Assembly: GCF_029894335.1 (NCBI RefSeq)
Contig: NZ_JARXZC010000001.1
Span: 1 to 64,000, forward strand
Source: Kitasatospora sp. MAP5-34
GTDB taxonomy: Bacteria; Actinomycetota; Actinomycetes; Streptomycetales; Streptomycetaceae
Direction of reading: 5' to 3'
DNA: 64,000 nt
In this document: piece after piece, positions 15,628 to 24,699 of the stretch
How positions within the stretch are numbered: the stretch's first letter is position 1
Layout: every line of letters begins with the position of its first letter
The notes under the pieces: generated by a model
What the model saw: only the letters and a program-made list of their open reading frames with translations
Databases searched by the model: none
What the model was told of the DNA's origin: nothing
Position numbers and translations under genes: made by a program

Positions 15628-16470
15628 ATGCACAGACTCCGTAAATCACCGCGCCGGAAAGCCCTGATAGCCACGCTCGTGGCGGCGTTGTGCGGCGCGC
15701 TCATACTGGGCACCGGCGCCTTCGCCGAGGCCGGGACGATCACCGGCACGGTCATCGCCGGACAGGGCAACTACAGCACCATCAACCAGCGCACCCTGCC
15801 GTCACTGTCCTCCCAGCTCGTCGGCACCTCGGCGATCGGCGACCGGATACCGATGATCTGCCGCACCAACGGGGACACCGTCGAGAACGACCCGTGGTGG
15901 ATCTGGTCCGGCACGTACTACATCGCCGACGCGTTCATCGAGCAGGACACCGGCAACCTGCCCGTCTGCAACTCGGTCCGCCCGACCAGCTGGACGGCAC
16001 TGAACATCACCATGCAGAAGCAGGCCCAGGACGAGTGGTGCTGGGACGCCTCCGGCCTGACCATCGCCAACTACTGGGGCTACACCCAGTACAGCCAGTA
16101 CGACTTCTGCCGCCTTGCCGCACAGGGCAGCCGGCTCGACTGCAACGATCAGCCCGCCACCCTCGACGACATGGCCAACGGCCTTTCCCACGTGGGCTTC
16201 CGCAACAGCGGCTACGACCTGAGCCGCAGCGCCTCCTTCACCGAGACCAGCAGGGAGATCTCGTCCGGCCGCCCGTTCGCGGTGCGGATCGGCTGGTCCA
16301 CCGGCGGCGGCCACATGAACGTGATCTACGGCTATGACAGCACCAGCGGCATGATCGCGGTGGGCGACCCGTGGCCCAGCACCCAGACCTACACCTGGTG
16401 GAACTACAGCACCTACGTCAGCAACAACGAGTTCCAGTGGACCCACTCCCGCATCGGCATCCACGCCTGA
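15628..16470 (+). CDS. secreted papain-like cysteine protease
   Basis: 280 residues from the ATG at 15628 (MHRLRKSPRRKALIATLV); an ATG at 15613 adds five residues and cannot be excluded. A classical signal peptide covers residues 1 to about 35. After an SH3-like N-terminal part (about 36-110), the catalytic domain shows MQKQAQDEWCWDASGLTIAN, holding the Gln and Cys of papain-like clan CA enzymes, then GGGHMNVIYGYD with the His, and VGDPWP. It fits the C39-like/C70-type papain-like proteases of Streptomyces. It is followed 14 bp later by an anchored partner gene. Confidence 0.85.
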   Translation: MHRLRKSPRRKALIATLVAALCGALILGTGAFAEAGTITGTVIAGQGNYSTINQRTLPSLSSQLVGTSAIGDRIPMICRTNGDTVENDPWWIWSGTYYIADAFIEQDTGNLPVCNSVRPTSWTALNITMQKQAQDEWCWDASGLTIANYWGYTQYSQYDFCRLAAQGSRLDCNDQPATLDDMANGLSHVGFRNSGYDLSRSASFTETSREISSGRPFAVRIGWSTGGGHMNVIYGYDSTSGMIAVGDPWPSTQTYTWWNYSTYVSNNEFQWTHSRIGIHA

Positions 16471-16484
16471 GGAGGCGACCGACC

Positions 16485-17339
16485 ATGCAGACCCTGCGAT
16501 CCCTCGCGCGCGCCGCCGTCCTGGCCGCCGCCGTCCTCGCCGCCGCCTGCGGTACCGCCCCGGCGCAGGCCACCGACGGCTCCGACGTGCCCGACTACGC
16601 CGCCGCTCAGCAGACGCTTGACTCCGGCCAGGTGCACGACACCGTGTCACGGTTCCTCAACGCGGCCGAGCACACCACCGCACCCGCCACCGACGGCGGT
16701 TCGGTCGGCGCCCCGCGCGCCATGCCGAACACGGCCGGCCCGGCGCCCGGTTTCGACCTCAAGGACCCGGTACCGCTCTACACGCTCACCCCGGACTTCG
16801 TCACCGGCAAGGTCCCGGCCACTTCGCAGAACGCGCTCCGCCTGTCCTACCTGGTCTCCCGGGTGTCCGCCGCCGACGGCCACCAGGCGGCCGTGCTGCT
16901 CGCGCCGCAGTCCAAGGGACCCGGCTGGCAACTGGCCGGCATCCGGGACGGCGACGCCGATGTCAGCCTCGCCGAACGCGGCACCCCGCAGGCCCGCACC
17001 TTCAGCGAGCCGCAGATCCACGCCTGGTACCGGCTGACCGAGAACGGCACCATCGAGCCGCTCAACCAGGAGGCGATCACCAGCCTCGGGGGCAAGCACA
17101 GCCTCGCACTCGCCGCCTACCAGAAGCTGGTCACCGCCCGGTACGCCGACAAACTGCCCGGCTCCGACTATGACCGTAAGGGGCTGGCCGGCGGCTACGG
17201 CCTGGTGGCGCAGGACCAGCCGAAGTCGGCCTCCCCGGCTTTCTCCTGGCAGCCCGCCGCAGGTGGCGCCGCCGCGCTGGCGGCGGTCGGGGGTGGCGCG
17301 TTCTATCTGCGCCGCCACCGTGGGCCGGCCGCGAGCTGA
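16485..17339 (+). CDS. cell-surface anchored protein of protease operon
   Basis: 284 residues; GGAGG at 16471-16475 precedes the ATG by 9 nt, and only 14 bp separate it from the protease gene, so the two form an operon. Signal sequence at residues 1-28, possibly a lipoprotein (AAVLAAACGTAPA with Cys after AAA). The body (about 80-245) has no recognised domain. The C-terminus carries a helix (AAGGAAALAAVGGGAFYLRR) followed by basic residues, as in surface proteins with a single C-terminal membrane anchor. It may be the protease's substrate, inhibitor or localiser; this is inference. Confidence 0.75.
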   Translation: MQTLRSLARAAVLAAAVLAAACGTAPAQATDGSDVPDYAAAQQTLDSGQVHDTVSRFLNAAEHTTAPATDGGSVGAPRAMPNTAGPAPGFDLKDPVPLYTLTPDFVTGKVPATSQNALRLSYLVSRVSAADGHQAAVLLAPQSKGPGWQLAGIRDGDADVSLAERGTPQARTFSEPQIHAWYRLTENGTIEPLNQEAITSLGGKHSLALAAYQKLVTARYADKLPGSDYDRKGLAGGYGLVAQDQPKSASPAFSWQPAAGGAAALAAVGGGAFYLRRHRGPAAS

Positions 17340-17653
17340 GCCGGCCTGGCTGCTACTGCTACCGCGCTTGTGTTGGTGGGGCCTCAGCTCCTGGGCGGTT
17401 TCCAGGGGCTGTGGCCCCACCTGCGCGTGCCGACAGTGCTGTCCAGGCCCTGATCCGCGGTTTCGTCCAGGTCGGCAGCACACCTCTCCCACCAATGCGA
17501 GGGCGTTTGACGTAGGCGTAGTGCCCTTTATGTTCTAGTAGGTTCCTCGCCAGGTTGGTGTGTTCTCGTCCGTCCCTGAAGTCCAGGGCGACGGTTCCCA
17601 GGCCGTCGAGCTTCAACGGCACCCCGACATGGGAGTCCACCAGTCGTTCGTCG
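17340..17653 (-). pseudogene. unidentified remnant beside the oxidoreductase gene
   Basis: Bases about 17480-17650 on the minus strand code for VDSHVGVPLKLDGLGTVALD, FRDGREHTNLARNLLEHKGH and YAYVKRPRIGGRG, a plausible protein segment, but the frame then becomes Arg/Pro-rich and no start exists before the oxidoreductase gene begins to overlap. I do not recognise it. The remaining 140 bp to 17340 hold nothing clear. Confidence 0.35.
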
Positions 17654-18589
17654 CTACGGGACGGTGATGAGGACCTTGCCCCGGATGTGCTTGCCCGCGA
17701 AGTCGGCCACCGCCTGCGGGGCGTCGGCGAACGGGTAGGTGGCGCCGGTCTCCACCCGCAGCCGTCCGTCGGCCGCACGAGCGGCCAGGTCCTCCAGGTC
17801 GCCGGGCTCGGCGGTGAAGCTGCCGATGTAGACGCCGGTGACTCCCCGGCCCAGGTCCTGCGGCCCGAAGAGGGGGGAGACCAGCCGGCCCCCGTCGCGG
17901 ACCGCGCGGGCCGTGGTGGAGAGCGTGTCACCACGGTTGATCAGGTCGACCACCACATCCACGCCGTCCGGGACCTGGCGCAGCGTCTGCTCCGCGACGT
18001 CGCCCGCCTTGTAGTCGACAGTGCCCCGCGCACCGAGCCCGCGCACGTAGTCCGCGTCCTCGGAGGTCGCGGTGGCGATCACCTTGGCGCCGAGCGAGGC
18101 GGCGAGCTGTACCGCGTACAGGCCGATACCTCCCGTTGCACCGACCACCAGCACGCTCTCACCCGCTGCGAGGCCGACCGCGCGCAGCAGGCACGTGGCC
18201 GTCATCCCGGACTCGGGGATGGCCGCGGCGTGCGGTGCGGCGAGGCCGGCGGGCCGCTTGGCGAGGTGCGGGCCCACCGCGACCACGGTGTACTCGGCGA
18301 CGGCCCCGGCTTGACCGGTGAAGGCGAGCACCGGGTCACCCGGTGCGTAGGCCGTCACCCCCTGACCGAGTTCGGCGACGGTACCCGCGGCGTCCATCCC
18401 CACGACGAGGGGGTGTTCGACGGGGAAGAGGTCTTTCATCGCGCCCGTGATCAGCGCGAGGTCCAGCGGGTTGAGGGCTGCGGCTTCTACCTTGAGCAGC
18501 ACCTCACCGGGACCTGCGACGGGCTTCGGGAGGTCGGTGACGATGACCCCGTCGAGCGTCGTGTACTCGCGGGCTACGAGAGCCTTCAT
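17654..18589 (-). CDS. quinone oxidoreductase-like MDR enzyme
   Basis: 311 residues starting MKALVAREYTTLDGVIVTDL; 18 extra upstream codons are open but not typical. Medium-chain dehydrogenase/reductase without the structural zinc cysteines, so of the NADPH:quinone reductase (QOR) group. GroES-like half: VAGPGEVLLKVEAAALNPLD, VVGMDAAGTVAELGQGV, YAPGDPVLAF. Rossmann half: VLVVGATGGIGLYAVQLAAS (AxxGxxG for NADP(H)). The C-terminus ends ADFAGKHIRGKVLITV, as usual. It probably reduces quinones or enones in the cytoplasm. No operon partner. Confidence 0.88.
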   Translation of the reverse strand: MKALVAREYTTLDGVIVTDLPKPVAGPGEVLLKVEAAALNPLDLALITGAMKDLFPVEHPLVVGMDAAGTVAELGQGVTAYAPGDPVLAFTGQAGAVAEYTVVAVGPHLAKRPAGLAAPHAAAIPESGMTATCLLRAVGLAAGESVLVVGATGGIGLYAVQLAASLGAKVIATATSEDADYVRGLGARGTVDYKAGDVAEQTLRQVPDGVDVVVDLINRGDTLSTTARAVRDGGRLVSPLFGPQDLGRGVTGVYIGSFTAEPGDLEDLAARAADGRLRVETGATYPFADAPQAVADFAGKHIRGKVLITVP

Positions 18590-18804
18590 CCGGGAACTCC
18601 AGTCGGGGTGTCGGGGCGTCGGCGCGGAACAGGCCGCGTTCACTTCTACACCCTGCCGCCCCTGTCTCCAGGTGAGCGGCGTCGGCGGCGCGTCGGCGGT
18701 ATGCGTCCGGCGCTTCCCCTCCTACCAGGAAGCGAACGCCTGACGCGCCGCCGACGACACTCCAGTCGTGCGGGCGCCCGCCGTCGCTGAGCGGGTGCCA
18801 GATC

Positions 18805-18863
18805 GCTGCGTCCGGGCCGCGCTGCGTCCGGGCCGCGCTGCGTCCGGGCCGCGCTGCGTCCGG
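18805..18863 (+). repeat. 16-bp tandem repeat, 3.7 copies
   Basis: The unit GCTGCGTCCGGGCCGC occurs perfectly three times (18805-18852) plus 11 bases of a fourth copy. It lies in the 373-bp gap between the oxidoreductase and the I36-like protein, outside convincing coding sequence. The rest of that gap shows no gene to me. Confidence 0.85.
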
Positions 18864-18962
18864 CACCGGTTCTGGACGAAGCTGGGGTTGGGTGGGTGGC
18901 GCGCGGGCCGTCCCCCTGGGTGGGGAACGGCCTGCGGCTGGGTGGTTCGGTGGTGTCTGCGC

Positions 18963-19700
18963 TCAGCCCAGTTGCTGGGCGTTCAGGCTCCTGAGGTGTT
19001 CGTGAGCGGGACTTTCCTTCGCGTAGAGGACCTGGATGTCGATGGCGAGGTCGGTGCCAGGGTCGATGGTGTGTCCGCCGCCCGCCGGGGAGCCGAGCAG
19101 GACGCTGCCCTCGGTGCCGTCCCGCAGGATCTGGCCCCAGAAGACATCGGTGAAGCCCTTGTACAGGGAGGTCCCCTCGGGCAGGTCACCGAAGCCGAGC
19201 GCCCATTTCACGACGCGCGTCCGCGCGGCACGCACCGTGATTCGGTAGGAGTAGATCCACTTCTGGGTCTCCCAGTCCTGCCACTTGCCCAGGAAGGCCT
19301 GCTCGACGACCAGGTTCCCCAGGAAGGGAGCCGCCAGCGCCGACTGTGGCTGGTCGTTCCAGGTGCCGTTCGGACTGTCGGCCATCGCGATCCGCCGCAG
19401 GTCCGCGATCGCGGACCTGCGGTCCACCGGCAACGAATGCCCACGCTGGTCGGCGGCTGAGAAGAGCGCGTTGTCCTCATTGGTGCGGTTGACGACGCTG
19501 CTCACCCCGTCGCCGCTGTGGTCGAAGCCGTACACGGAGAAGTCGTTGACGTACGTGCCGACCGGGATGACCAGGATCTTGTCACCGACGCCCGGCCTCT
19601 GGCCGATGTTGAAGTTGGTGGCGCGGTAGAGGCCGAAGCATCCCTCGGGGCACGCCTCTTCTCCCTGGCCGTAGATCAGCTGCGCGTTCTCGTCGCTCAC
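18963..19700 (-). CDS. peptidase inhibitor I36-like protein
   Basis: 245 residues. The N-terminal third has the crystallin-fold I36 pattern: CPEGCFGLYRATNFN with the paired cysteines, GDKILVIPVGTYVNDFSVYG, SSVVNRTNEDNALFSAAD. Members inhibit extracellular metalloproteases (the family founder is SmpI), but this protein shows no signal peptide and has an added C-terminal domain (about residues 95-245, including WETQKWIYSYRITVRAARTR), so its role may differ. Single gene with a 300-bp upstream region. Confidence 0.6.
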   Translation of the reverse strand: MSDENAQLIYGQGEEACPEGCFGLYRATNFNIGQRPGVGDKILVIPVGTYVNDFSVYGFDHSGDGVSSVVNRTNEDNALFSAADQRGHSLPVDRRSAIADLRRIAMADSPNGTWNDQPQSALAAPFLGNLVVEQAFLGKWQDWETQKWIYSYRITVRAARTRVVKWALGFGDLPEGTSLYKGFTDVFWGQILRDGTEGSVLLGSPAGGGHTIDPGTDLAIDIQVLYAKESPAHEHLRSLNAQQLG

Positions 19701-20004
19701 CGCGTCTGCCTTCCTGTTGACGACTGATGGACCCGGACAGTAGCGGCCGGACCCCTACATCCGCTGAAGTCCTTCGGGCCGTGGCATGTCGGGCGCCGAC
19801 CGGACCGGTGCCCGGCGACCCGCGACGCGGTCACAGAAACCCTGCCGATACGCTAAGTGAATCTAGCATCACTATTTGTAGTCGGACGGTTCGAGTCGCG
19901 TGGTCACTTCGCTTCCGATTGGCCGGTTCCAACCGCTCAGTTGACGCAGAAGAGCCACCCGAGTACCAGGGCTTCGGCGTACCACCAGCGCCACCGCCAG
20001 GCCC
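19701..20004. other. promoter-side gap
   Basis: It should contain the promoter of the I36-like gene. An AT-richer patch lies at 19850-19885 (GAATCTAGCATCACTATTTG). From about 19900 the sequence is decayed and leads into the acyl-CoA dehydrogenase remnant. Confidence 0.35.
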
Positions 20005-20677
20005 AGCGGCGGCTGGTGGTTCAACGGCGAGAAGTGCTGGGTCTCCCGCCTCACCGGGGCCAGTGCCTTCGTCGTCTTCTTCAAGGACCCGGACGGGCGG
20101 ATCGCCGCCGCCGCCATCGACGCCGACGCCCCCGGCCTTCAGCGCCGACCTGCTCGCCGGCCCCGGCGGTGGCTTGCGGGTGTTCCGCGAGCACTTCGCC
20201 GCCTTCCGGCCGCTGGTCGCCGCAACCGCGCTCGGCACCGCCGCCGGCATCCACGCCCAGGTGACCAGCGCGCTCACCGCCCGCGTGGCCTCCGGCATCG
20301 TGCCCCGCCTGCGCGACACCGCCCTGGTCACCCTCGGCCGCACCCAGTCCGAGCTGTACGCGGCGCTCCTGGCCGCCCTCGCCGGCGCCCGCCTGACCGC
20401 CACCGGCCACCCGCAGGCCGACACCTGGTCCCGCTCCGTCAAGGCCACCGCCGTCGACACCGCCAACCGCGCGGTCGCCGAGCTGTCCCTGCTCGTCGGC
20501 GCCGGCGGCCTCCAGGCCCACTCCACCCTGGCCAAGGCCCGCGCCGGCCTCGGCGGCCTGCTCTACGCCGACGGCATCCACGACTCCCTGCTCCGCTCGG
20601 GCGGCCGCACCCTCACCACCGCAGCCCGCGCCCGTGCCCGGCGCACCACCGAACACGAACCCGCACAGGTCGCCTGA
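20005..20677 (+). pseudogene. acyl-CoA dehydrogenase-like remnant
   Basis: The first frame reads SGGWWFNGEKCWVSRLTGAS, AFVVFFKDPDGRIAAAAIDA, DAPGL, the central beta-domain of acyl-CoA dehydrogenases (G--F-G-K-W-S). At about 20132 the frame shifts by one and jumps to FSADLLAGPGGGLRVFREHF, with about 20 residues of the normal linker missing, then continues as a helical C-terminal domain (HAQVTSALTARVASG, LLYADGIHDSLLRSGG) to the stop. The N-terminal helical domain is absent. A perfect terminator follows. It is a dead gene. Confidence 0.65.
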
Positions 20678-20688
20678 CCCGCGAACCA

Positions 20689-20728
20689 CTGAGGCCCGGT
20701 CTCCAAGTATTCGGAGACCGGGCCTCAG
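20689..20728. terminator. perfect 16-bp terminator hairpin
   Basis: CTGAGGCCCGGTCTCC and GGAGACCGGGCCTCAG flank an 8-nt loop (AAGTATTC), 11 bp after the stop of the acyl-CoA dehydrogenase remnant. Confidence 0.8.
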
Positions 20729-20754
20729 TGTTGGCGTGGGGAGCGGGTTCAGTC

Positions 20755-20954
20755 CAGTGTCTCTCTACCGCGAACTGGTCGCCGGACCCCTGGACGGCCT
20801 GCTGCTCGATGTCACCGGCTGGAGTGGTGATGAACTCGCCGACGGCGCCGCGCTCCATACGGAGATCGGGGCGTTCGGGGCCGGTGGGCGGGCGCACTAC
20901 GCCCCGCGTCCAGGTGATCGGCTGCGGTGGGACTGGTCCGGGGATGCGCCCTGA
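20755..20954 (+). pseudogene. C-terminal remnant with repeated module
   Basis: It begins without a start: SLYRELVAGPLDGLLLDVTG, then ELADGAALHTEIGAFGAGGR, AHYAPRPGDRLRWDWSGDAP and a stop at 20954. The last 30 residues share their sequence with the remnant near 4881-4970. The protein family is not one I can name. The terminator hairpin directly upstream shows that the 5' part was lost. Confidence 0.45.
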
Positions 20955-21369
20955 CCGCATCAGGGCGGCGCGCCGTTCGGAGGGCGGGTGTCTGTAAGCA
21001 CTTCCTGTGGCCCAGCTCTGCGGGTCGGGTGGCTCCCGGGTTGTTGCAGGGAAAAGGGGTCCCACCTGTGGTTCGCGGGGTCGACACGACTTCTGATGGC
21101 GTAATTGGTCGGTTGCTCCGGTTGGCGGCGTCAGGCTGTGCCTCGTTCTCGATCGCGGCATCGCGGCTATGTCGGGAGGCCGGGTTGTTGTCGTGCGTGG
21201 AGTTGTGCAAGCGCATCCGTCGTGAACCGCCGTCGACCGGATCGTCTGCTCGTTTGCTCGTTTGAGCTCTTCGCCGGCGAGCAGGCCGCCGTCTATCGCT
21301 GTCCCGCCCGAACACGCCTTTGCACGCCTGAGGATGCCTCAGATCACCAGATGACCAAGGAGAACTGCC
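20955..21369. other. 415-bp gap before the cupin gene
   Basis: There is no coherent protein on either strand. The composition is somewhat lower in GC than the neighbours. The final part must carry the cupin promoter; the ribosome site AAGGAGAACTGCC is at the end. Confidence 0.4.
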
Positions 21370-21663
21370 ATGGATCAAGATCCCACGATCACCAACCCAG
21401 AGTTCTACAAAGTGATCTTCGAGAACGAGCGCGTCCGGGTGCTGGAGTACCGCGACAACCCAGGTGATCGGACCGAACTCCATCACCACCCCGACACTTT
21501 GATGATCACGCTGAGCAACTTCCGGCGCAGGCTGACCGTGGGAGAACAGATGGTCGAGATCGAGAAGCCGGCATACGAGGCCGGCTGGCTGCCTGCCCAG
21601 ACCCACGCCGGCGAGAACATCGGGACGACGGGTACTCACGTCATGTTCGTCGAACTCAAGTGA
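21370..21663 (+). CDS. small cupin-fold protein
   Basis: 97 residues with ribosome site AAGGAG 8 nt before the ATG. The cupin core is visible: RVRVLEYRDNPGDRTELHHH, where HHHPD supplies metal ligands and the upstream Glu a further one, and the second motif AGENIGTTGTHVMFVELK. Single-domain cytoplasmic cupins of this size often bind a divalent metal; the ligand or substrate is unknown. It stands apart from the HEAT-like gene 133 bp downstream. Confidence 0.75.
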   Translation: MDQDPTITNPEFYKVIFENERVRVLEYRDNPGDRTELHHHPDTLMITLSNFRRRLTVGEQMVEIEKPAYEAGWLPAQTHAGENIGTTGTHVMFVELK

Positions 21664-21796
21664 CCCCCGCGCCCAGTCCAGCCCGGTCTCGAACCTCGGA
21701 TCCGAGACGGACGGGGCGGTCGTCCGTCGACTCCGGCGGTGCCGCGGCCGCGAAATTCCACGGCGTGTGGTGTGCTCGGGTCGGTAGCCTCTGCCC

Positions 21797-22996
21797 GTGC
21801 GAAACATCGAACTACTGGCGCCGGCCGCTCGGCAGGTCGACGCAGTCGGCCTGCGCGGGTTGGACGCCGACGAACTCGCCCGGTACGTGGCCGATCCGGC
21901 CCACCCGTGGTGGCGGCGCGAGCCGTGCGTGCGGGCGCTGGCCGATCGGGTGCCGGAGGGGCGGGTCGCCGAGCTGATCGCCCGTGTCCAGGACCCGGAC
22001 GACACGTCCGAAGTCCGCATCGCGCTGCTCGACCTGCTCGCGGACCGGGCAGAGTTGCTGCCCTGGCTGCGGCACGAGGACCGGCGGGGAGACGACGACT
22101 TCGGCATGCGCGAGGCCTTTCTCGAGGCCCGCGGCCGGCTCGGCGACCGCTCGGCCCTACCGGAGCTGGCGGCCCTGGCCGCCTCCGAGTGGCCGCACCG
22201 GCGGGCGGTCGGCGAGGCCGGGCTGTACGCGCTGGCCCGGCGGTACGGGAACGAGGCGATCCTGGCCGACCTCGGCGACGGGCAGCCCGAGGACCGGGCG
22301 GCCCGCCTCCGGCTGCAGGACGAGGAGCTGGCCGTCTTCGCGCTGGCCGACCCCGACCGTTCCGTCGCCTTCCTGGCCCAGTCGCTGCTGACGGACGAGC
22401 ACCGCGTGCGCGCCTACCTGGACGAGGCGCCGACCACCGAGGCGAAGCTCTGGGCCGCGTACGCGCTGTACCACCTCACCGAGGACGCGGTCGAGACCCG
22501 GGCGATCTACGACCGCCTGGGCCGCCCCCGCGTCGAGGTGGCCGGCCTGGACGAGGAACTGCGCGGCGTGATCGTGCACGAGTACGCCGGGGACTGCAAG
22601 GCGCGCAGCGACCCGCGTTGGCGCGTCGAGGTGCTCTGCACCGAGCCGTCGGCCCGGCCCGACCAGGACGGGCAACTCGGCCGGGCCATGGCCGCGCTGA
22701 CCGCGGCGGGCCTCGAACCGGCGTCCCCGGTCTCCGCCGGCGACCACCACCAGCAGGGCGAGGGGACCTACCACGTGATCGCGTGCGGGGGGAGCCTGGT
22801 GCGCATCAGCACCCTCGGCCGGTTCGCCACCGGCTACGACGCCGACCTCACGGCCCGTCAGGTCCTGGAGGCGGCCGGGTTCCGCTGGATCGACGACGAG
22901 ACCGGTGCGATCAAGGTCACCGACCTGTGCGTCTACTACTTCGGCGGGCGGGTGCCCCTCACCATCGACACCCTGCTGTTCTACTGGCAGGACTAG
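21797..22996 (+). CDS. HEAT-repeat-like protein, leaderless start
   Basis: 399 residues from a GTG at 21797. TAGCCT lies 6 nt upstream, so the promoter predicts a transcript starting at the GTG itself. Residues about 1-260 are rich in short helical pairs with Arg/Leu/Ala patterns (LARYVADPAHPWWRREPCVR; ALADPDRSVAFLAQSLLTDE; AKLWAAYALYHLTEDAVETR), suggesting HEAT/ARM-type repeats. The last 130 residues are a separate alpha/beta domain (RWRVEVLCTEPSARPDQDGQ). No enzyme motif. A protein-interaction role is inference. Confidence 0.65.
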   Translation: MRNIELLAPAARQVDAVGLRGLDADELARYVADPAHPWWRREPCVRALADRVPEGRVAELIARVQDPDDTSEVRIALLDLLADRAELLPWLRHEDRRGDDDFGMREAFLEARGRLGDRSALPELAALAASEWPHRRAVGEAGLYALARRYGNEAILADLGDGQPEDRAARLRLQDEELAVFALADPDRSVAFLAQSLLTDEHRVRAYLDEAPTTEAKLWAAYALYHLTEDAVETRAIYDRLGRPRVEVAGLDEELRGVIVHEYAGDCKARSDPRWRVEVLCTEPSARPDQDGQLGRAMAALTAAGLEPASPVSAGDHHQQGEGTYHVIACGGSLVRISTLGRFATGYDADLTARQVLEAAGFRWIDDETGAIKVTDLCVYYFGGRVPLTIDTLLFYWQD

Positions 22997-23049
22997 CGAA
23001 ACAACTGAACTTGAATTCGTGATGTCGGCCACCAGGCAGGATCGAGCGG

Positions 23050-24249
23050 CTACTTCTGAGGCGGCCTCGATGGGCATAGGTGAAGGCCGAGCTCGGCGGT
23101 GAGGGAGACGAGCGCTTCGTGGACCGTGGGTGCGGTCCGCATCTCAGCGGCGATCCGGCCAGCCGCCGTCCGGTACGACGGGTCGGCGAGAACGGCCTCG
23201 ATGGCGGCCCGCAGGCGCGGGACGTCGGCGGGACCGGGCAGGCCCATGGCGTCTGCGGGGCCGCCCGTGGGGAGGACGGCCGTTCCGGCGCCGGCGGCTT
23301 CGACGAGCCGGGCGTTGGTGGGCTGGTCGGCGAAGAGCGGCACGACGACCAGCGGGACGCCGGCCGCCAGTGCGCCGTAGGTGGTACCGGAACCGCCGTG
23401 GCAGACCACCACGGATGCGGCGGCCAGCACGTCCGGGGCCGAGACCCACTCCTCGACGTGGACGTTGTCCGGCAGCGGTCCGATTTCGGACAGGTCGGTG
23501 GCACGGCCGCCGGACAGCAGTACTCGCACCGGCAGCCCGGACACCGCGTCCAGCGCAGTCCGGCAGGCTGCGGCGCCGGCCGGCATGCCGCCCGACACGG
23601 TGCCGAAGGTCACGTAGACGAGCGGGTCCGTGCAGTCGCCCCACCAGTCGGGCAGCGGTTTCGGCGTGGAGACCGGTTGGGCTGTTTCCCGGAAACGGCG
23701 GGTCATGGTGTACGGGGACGGGTCCAGTGAGGCCGGAAAACGGGTCAGGTAAGGCGTCGCCCGCAACCGCTCCACCAGCCGGCGACCGTAGGGTTCCAGA
23801 GCGGGGGCCGCGAGGTCGAGCGAGTACGCCTCGATGTTCGCCGGCGAGGTCGCGACCTGGGCGTGCGGGATGCCGAGCCGCTCGGCGACCACCGCCGAGG
23901 CGTATTCGCACGGGTCGTGCAGCACCAGGTCGGGCCGCCACCGGCGGCACGCCTCCTCAACGGCCGGGATCATCGCCGCGGTGCACAGTCGCCCGAACAG
24001 CTCCCGGTTGACCAGCACCGCCGCCTCCTCGCGGGACGCGCTCGGCAGCCGGTCGCGGATCGCTGCCCTGTCGGCCGGCTCCGGCTCTGCCCCGGTCCGA
24101 AACGGTATCCCGCGCTCCGTGAGCAGGTGCTCCAGCGGCGGCGGCACTACCGCGAGGACATCGTCCCCGCGGATCGAACAAGCGTTGACGAAGGGCACCA
24201 GTGGGGTGAAGTGGCCCGTTCCCGCAGGCGAGGTGAAGAGTACGCGCAT
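23050..24249 (-). CDS. GT1 glycosyltransferase (macrolide/MGT type)
   Basis: 399 residues. N-terminal acceptor domain starts [20 protein letters not shown], the usual GT1 glycine-rich start with the catalytic His (GTGH). The C-terminal donor domain shows [51 protein letters not shown] and [15 protein letters not shown], which is the GT1 signature binding the nucleotide-sugar. Such enzymes glycosylate macrolides, polyketides or other small molecules. No other secondary metabolite gene lies next to it, so it may act in self-resistance or detoxification. Intact. Confidence 0.9.
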   Translation of the reverse strand: MRVLFTSPAGTGHFTPLVPFVNACSIRGDDVLAVVPPPLEHLLTERGIPFRTGAEPEPADRAAIRDRLPSASREEAAVLVNRELFGRLCTAAMIPAVEEACRRWRPDLVLHDPCEYASAVVAERLGIPHAQVATSPANIEAYSLDLAAPALEPYGRRLVERLRATPYLTRFPASLDPSPYTMTRRFRETAQPVSTPKPLPDWWGDCTDPLVYVTFGTVSGGMPAGAAACRTALDAVSGLPVRVLLSGGRATDLSEIGPLPDNVHVEEWVSAPDVLAAASVVVCHGGSGTTYGALAAGVPLVVVPLFADQPTNARLVEAAGAGTAVLPTGGPADAMGLPGPADVPRLRAAIEAVLADPSYRTAAGRIAAEMRTAPTVHEALVSLTAELGLHLCPSRPPQK

Positions 24250-24296
24250 GGCCCGAGCCTAGGGAGCCAGAGCACCGGGTGGGTGGCGTTTTCGGC

Positions 24297-24656
24297 TCAG
24301 TCGTCCGCGCTCAGGCCTGTGCTGACGAAACAGCCGTCGACCAGGTCGGGGCGGTACTGGATCTGCTTGAGCTTGCGCTTCACGGCTCTGGCGATCTGGC
24401 TCAGGTCGGCGGCGGCGAGGTTGCCGATGTCGCGTTTGACCAGGGACCAGATGCCCTCCTGCGGGTTGAGGTCGGGGGCATATGTGGGCAGTTGGAACAC
24501 GGTGAGCCAGTCGGCGTTGGCCTCGAAGAACTCCCGCAGTGGCGTGACCAGGTGCAGTCGCACGTTGTCCCACACGAGCACGATCGGGCCGCCGAGCTGT
24601 GTACGGGCGCGGATGACCAGGTCGCGGTTGACCGTCCGGCGCTGCGCCGCTGACCT
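24297..24656 (-). pseudogene. IS630-family transposase, C-terminal part
   Basis: The complement reads [60 protein letters not shown] and ends [15 protein letters not shown]. This is the DDE_3 half of IS630/Tc1-like transposases with the second Asp (VWDN) and the Glu (NPQE). The HTH and the first Asp are absent; upstream the frame dissolves after [15 protein letters not shown]. It cannot transpose by itself. Confidence 0.75.
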
Positions 24657-24699
24657 GGGGTGGGGAGTTCACCGGCCGGTGGTCAGTGGCGGCCCGGGC

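Noticed and set aside
15376..15633. An 85-codon minus-strand frame upstream of the protease
   Set aside because: It lies in the AT-richer promoter region, has codon usage unlike the neighbours and no ribosome site or domain.
23050..24249. A secondary metabolite cluster around the GT1 glycosyltransferase
   Set aside because: No polyketide, NRPS or sugar-biosynthesis gene lies nearby; the gene appears to stand alone.
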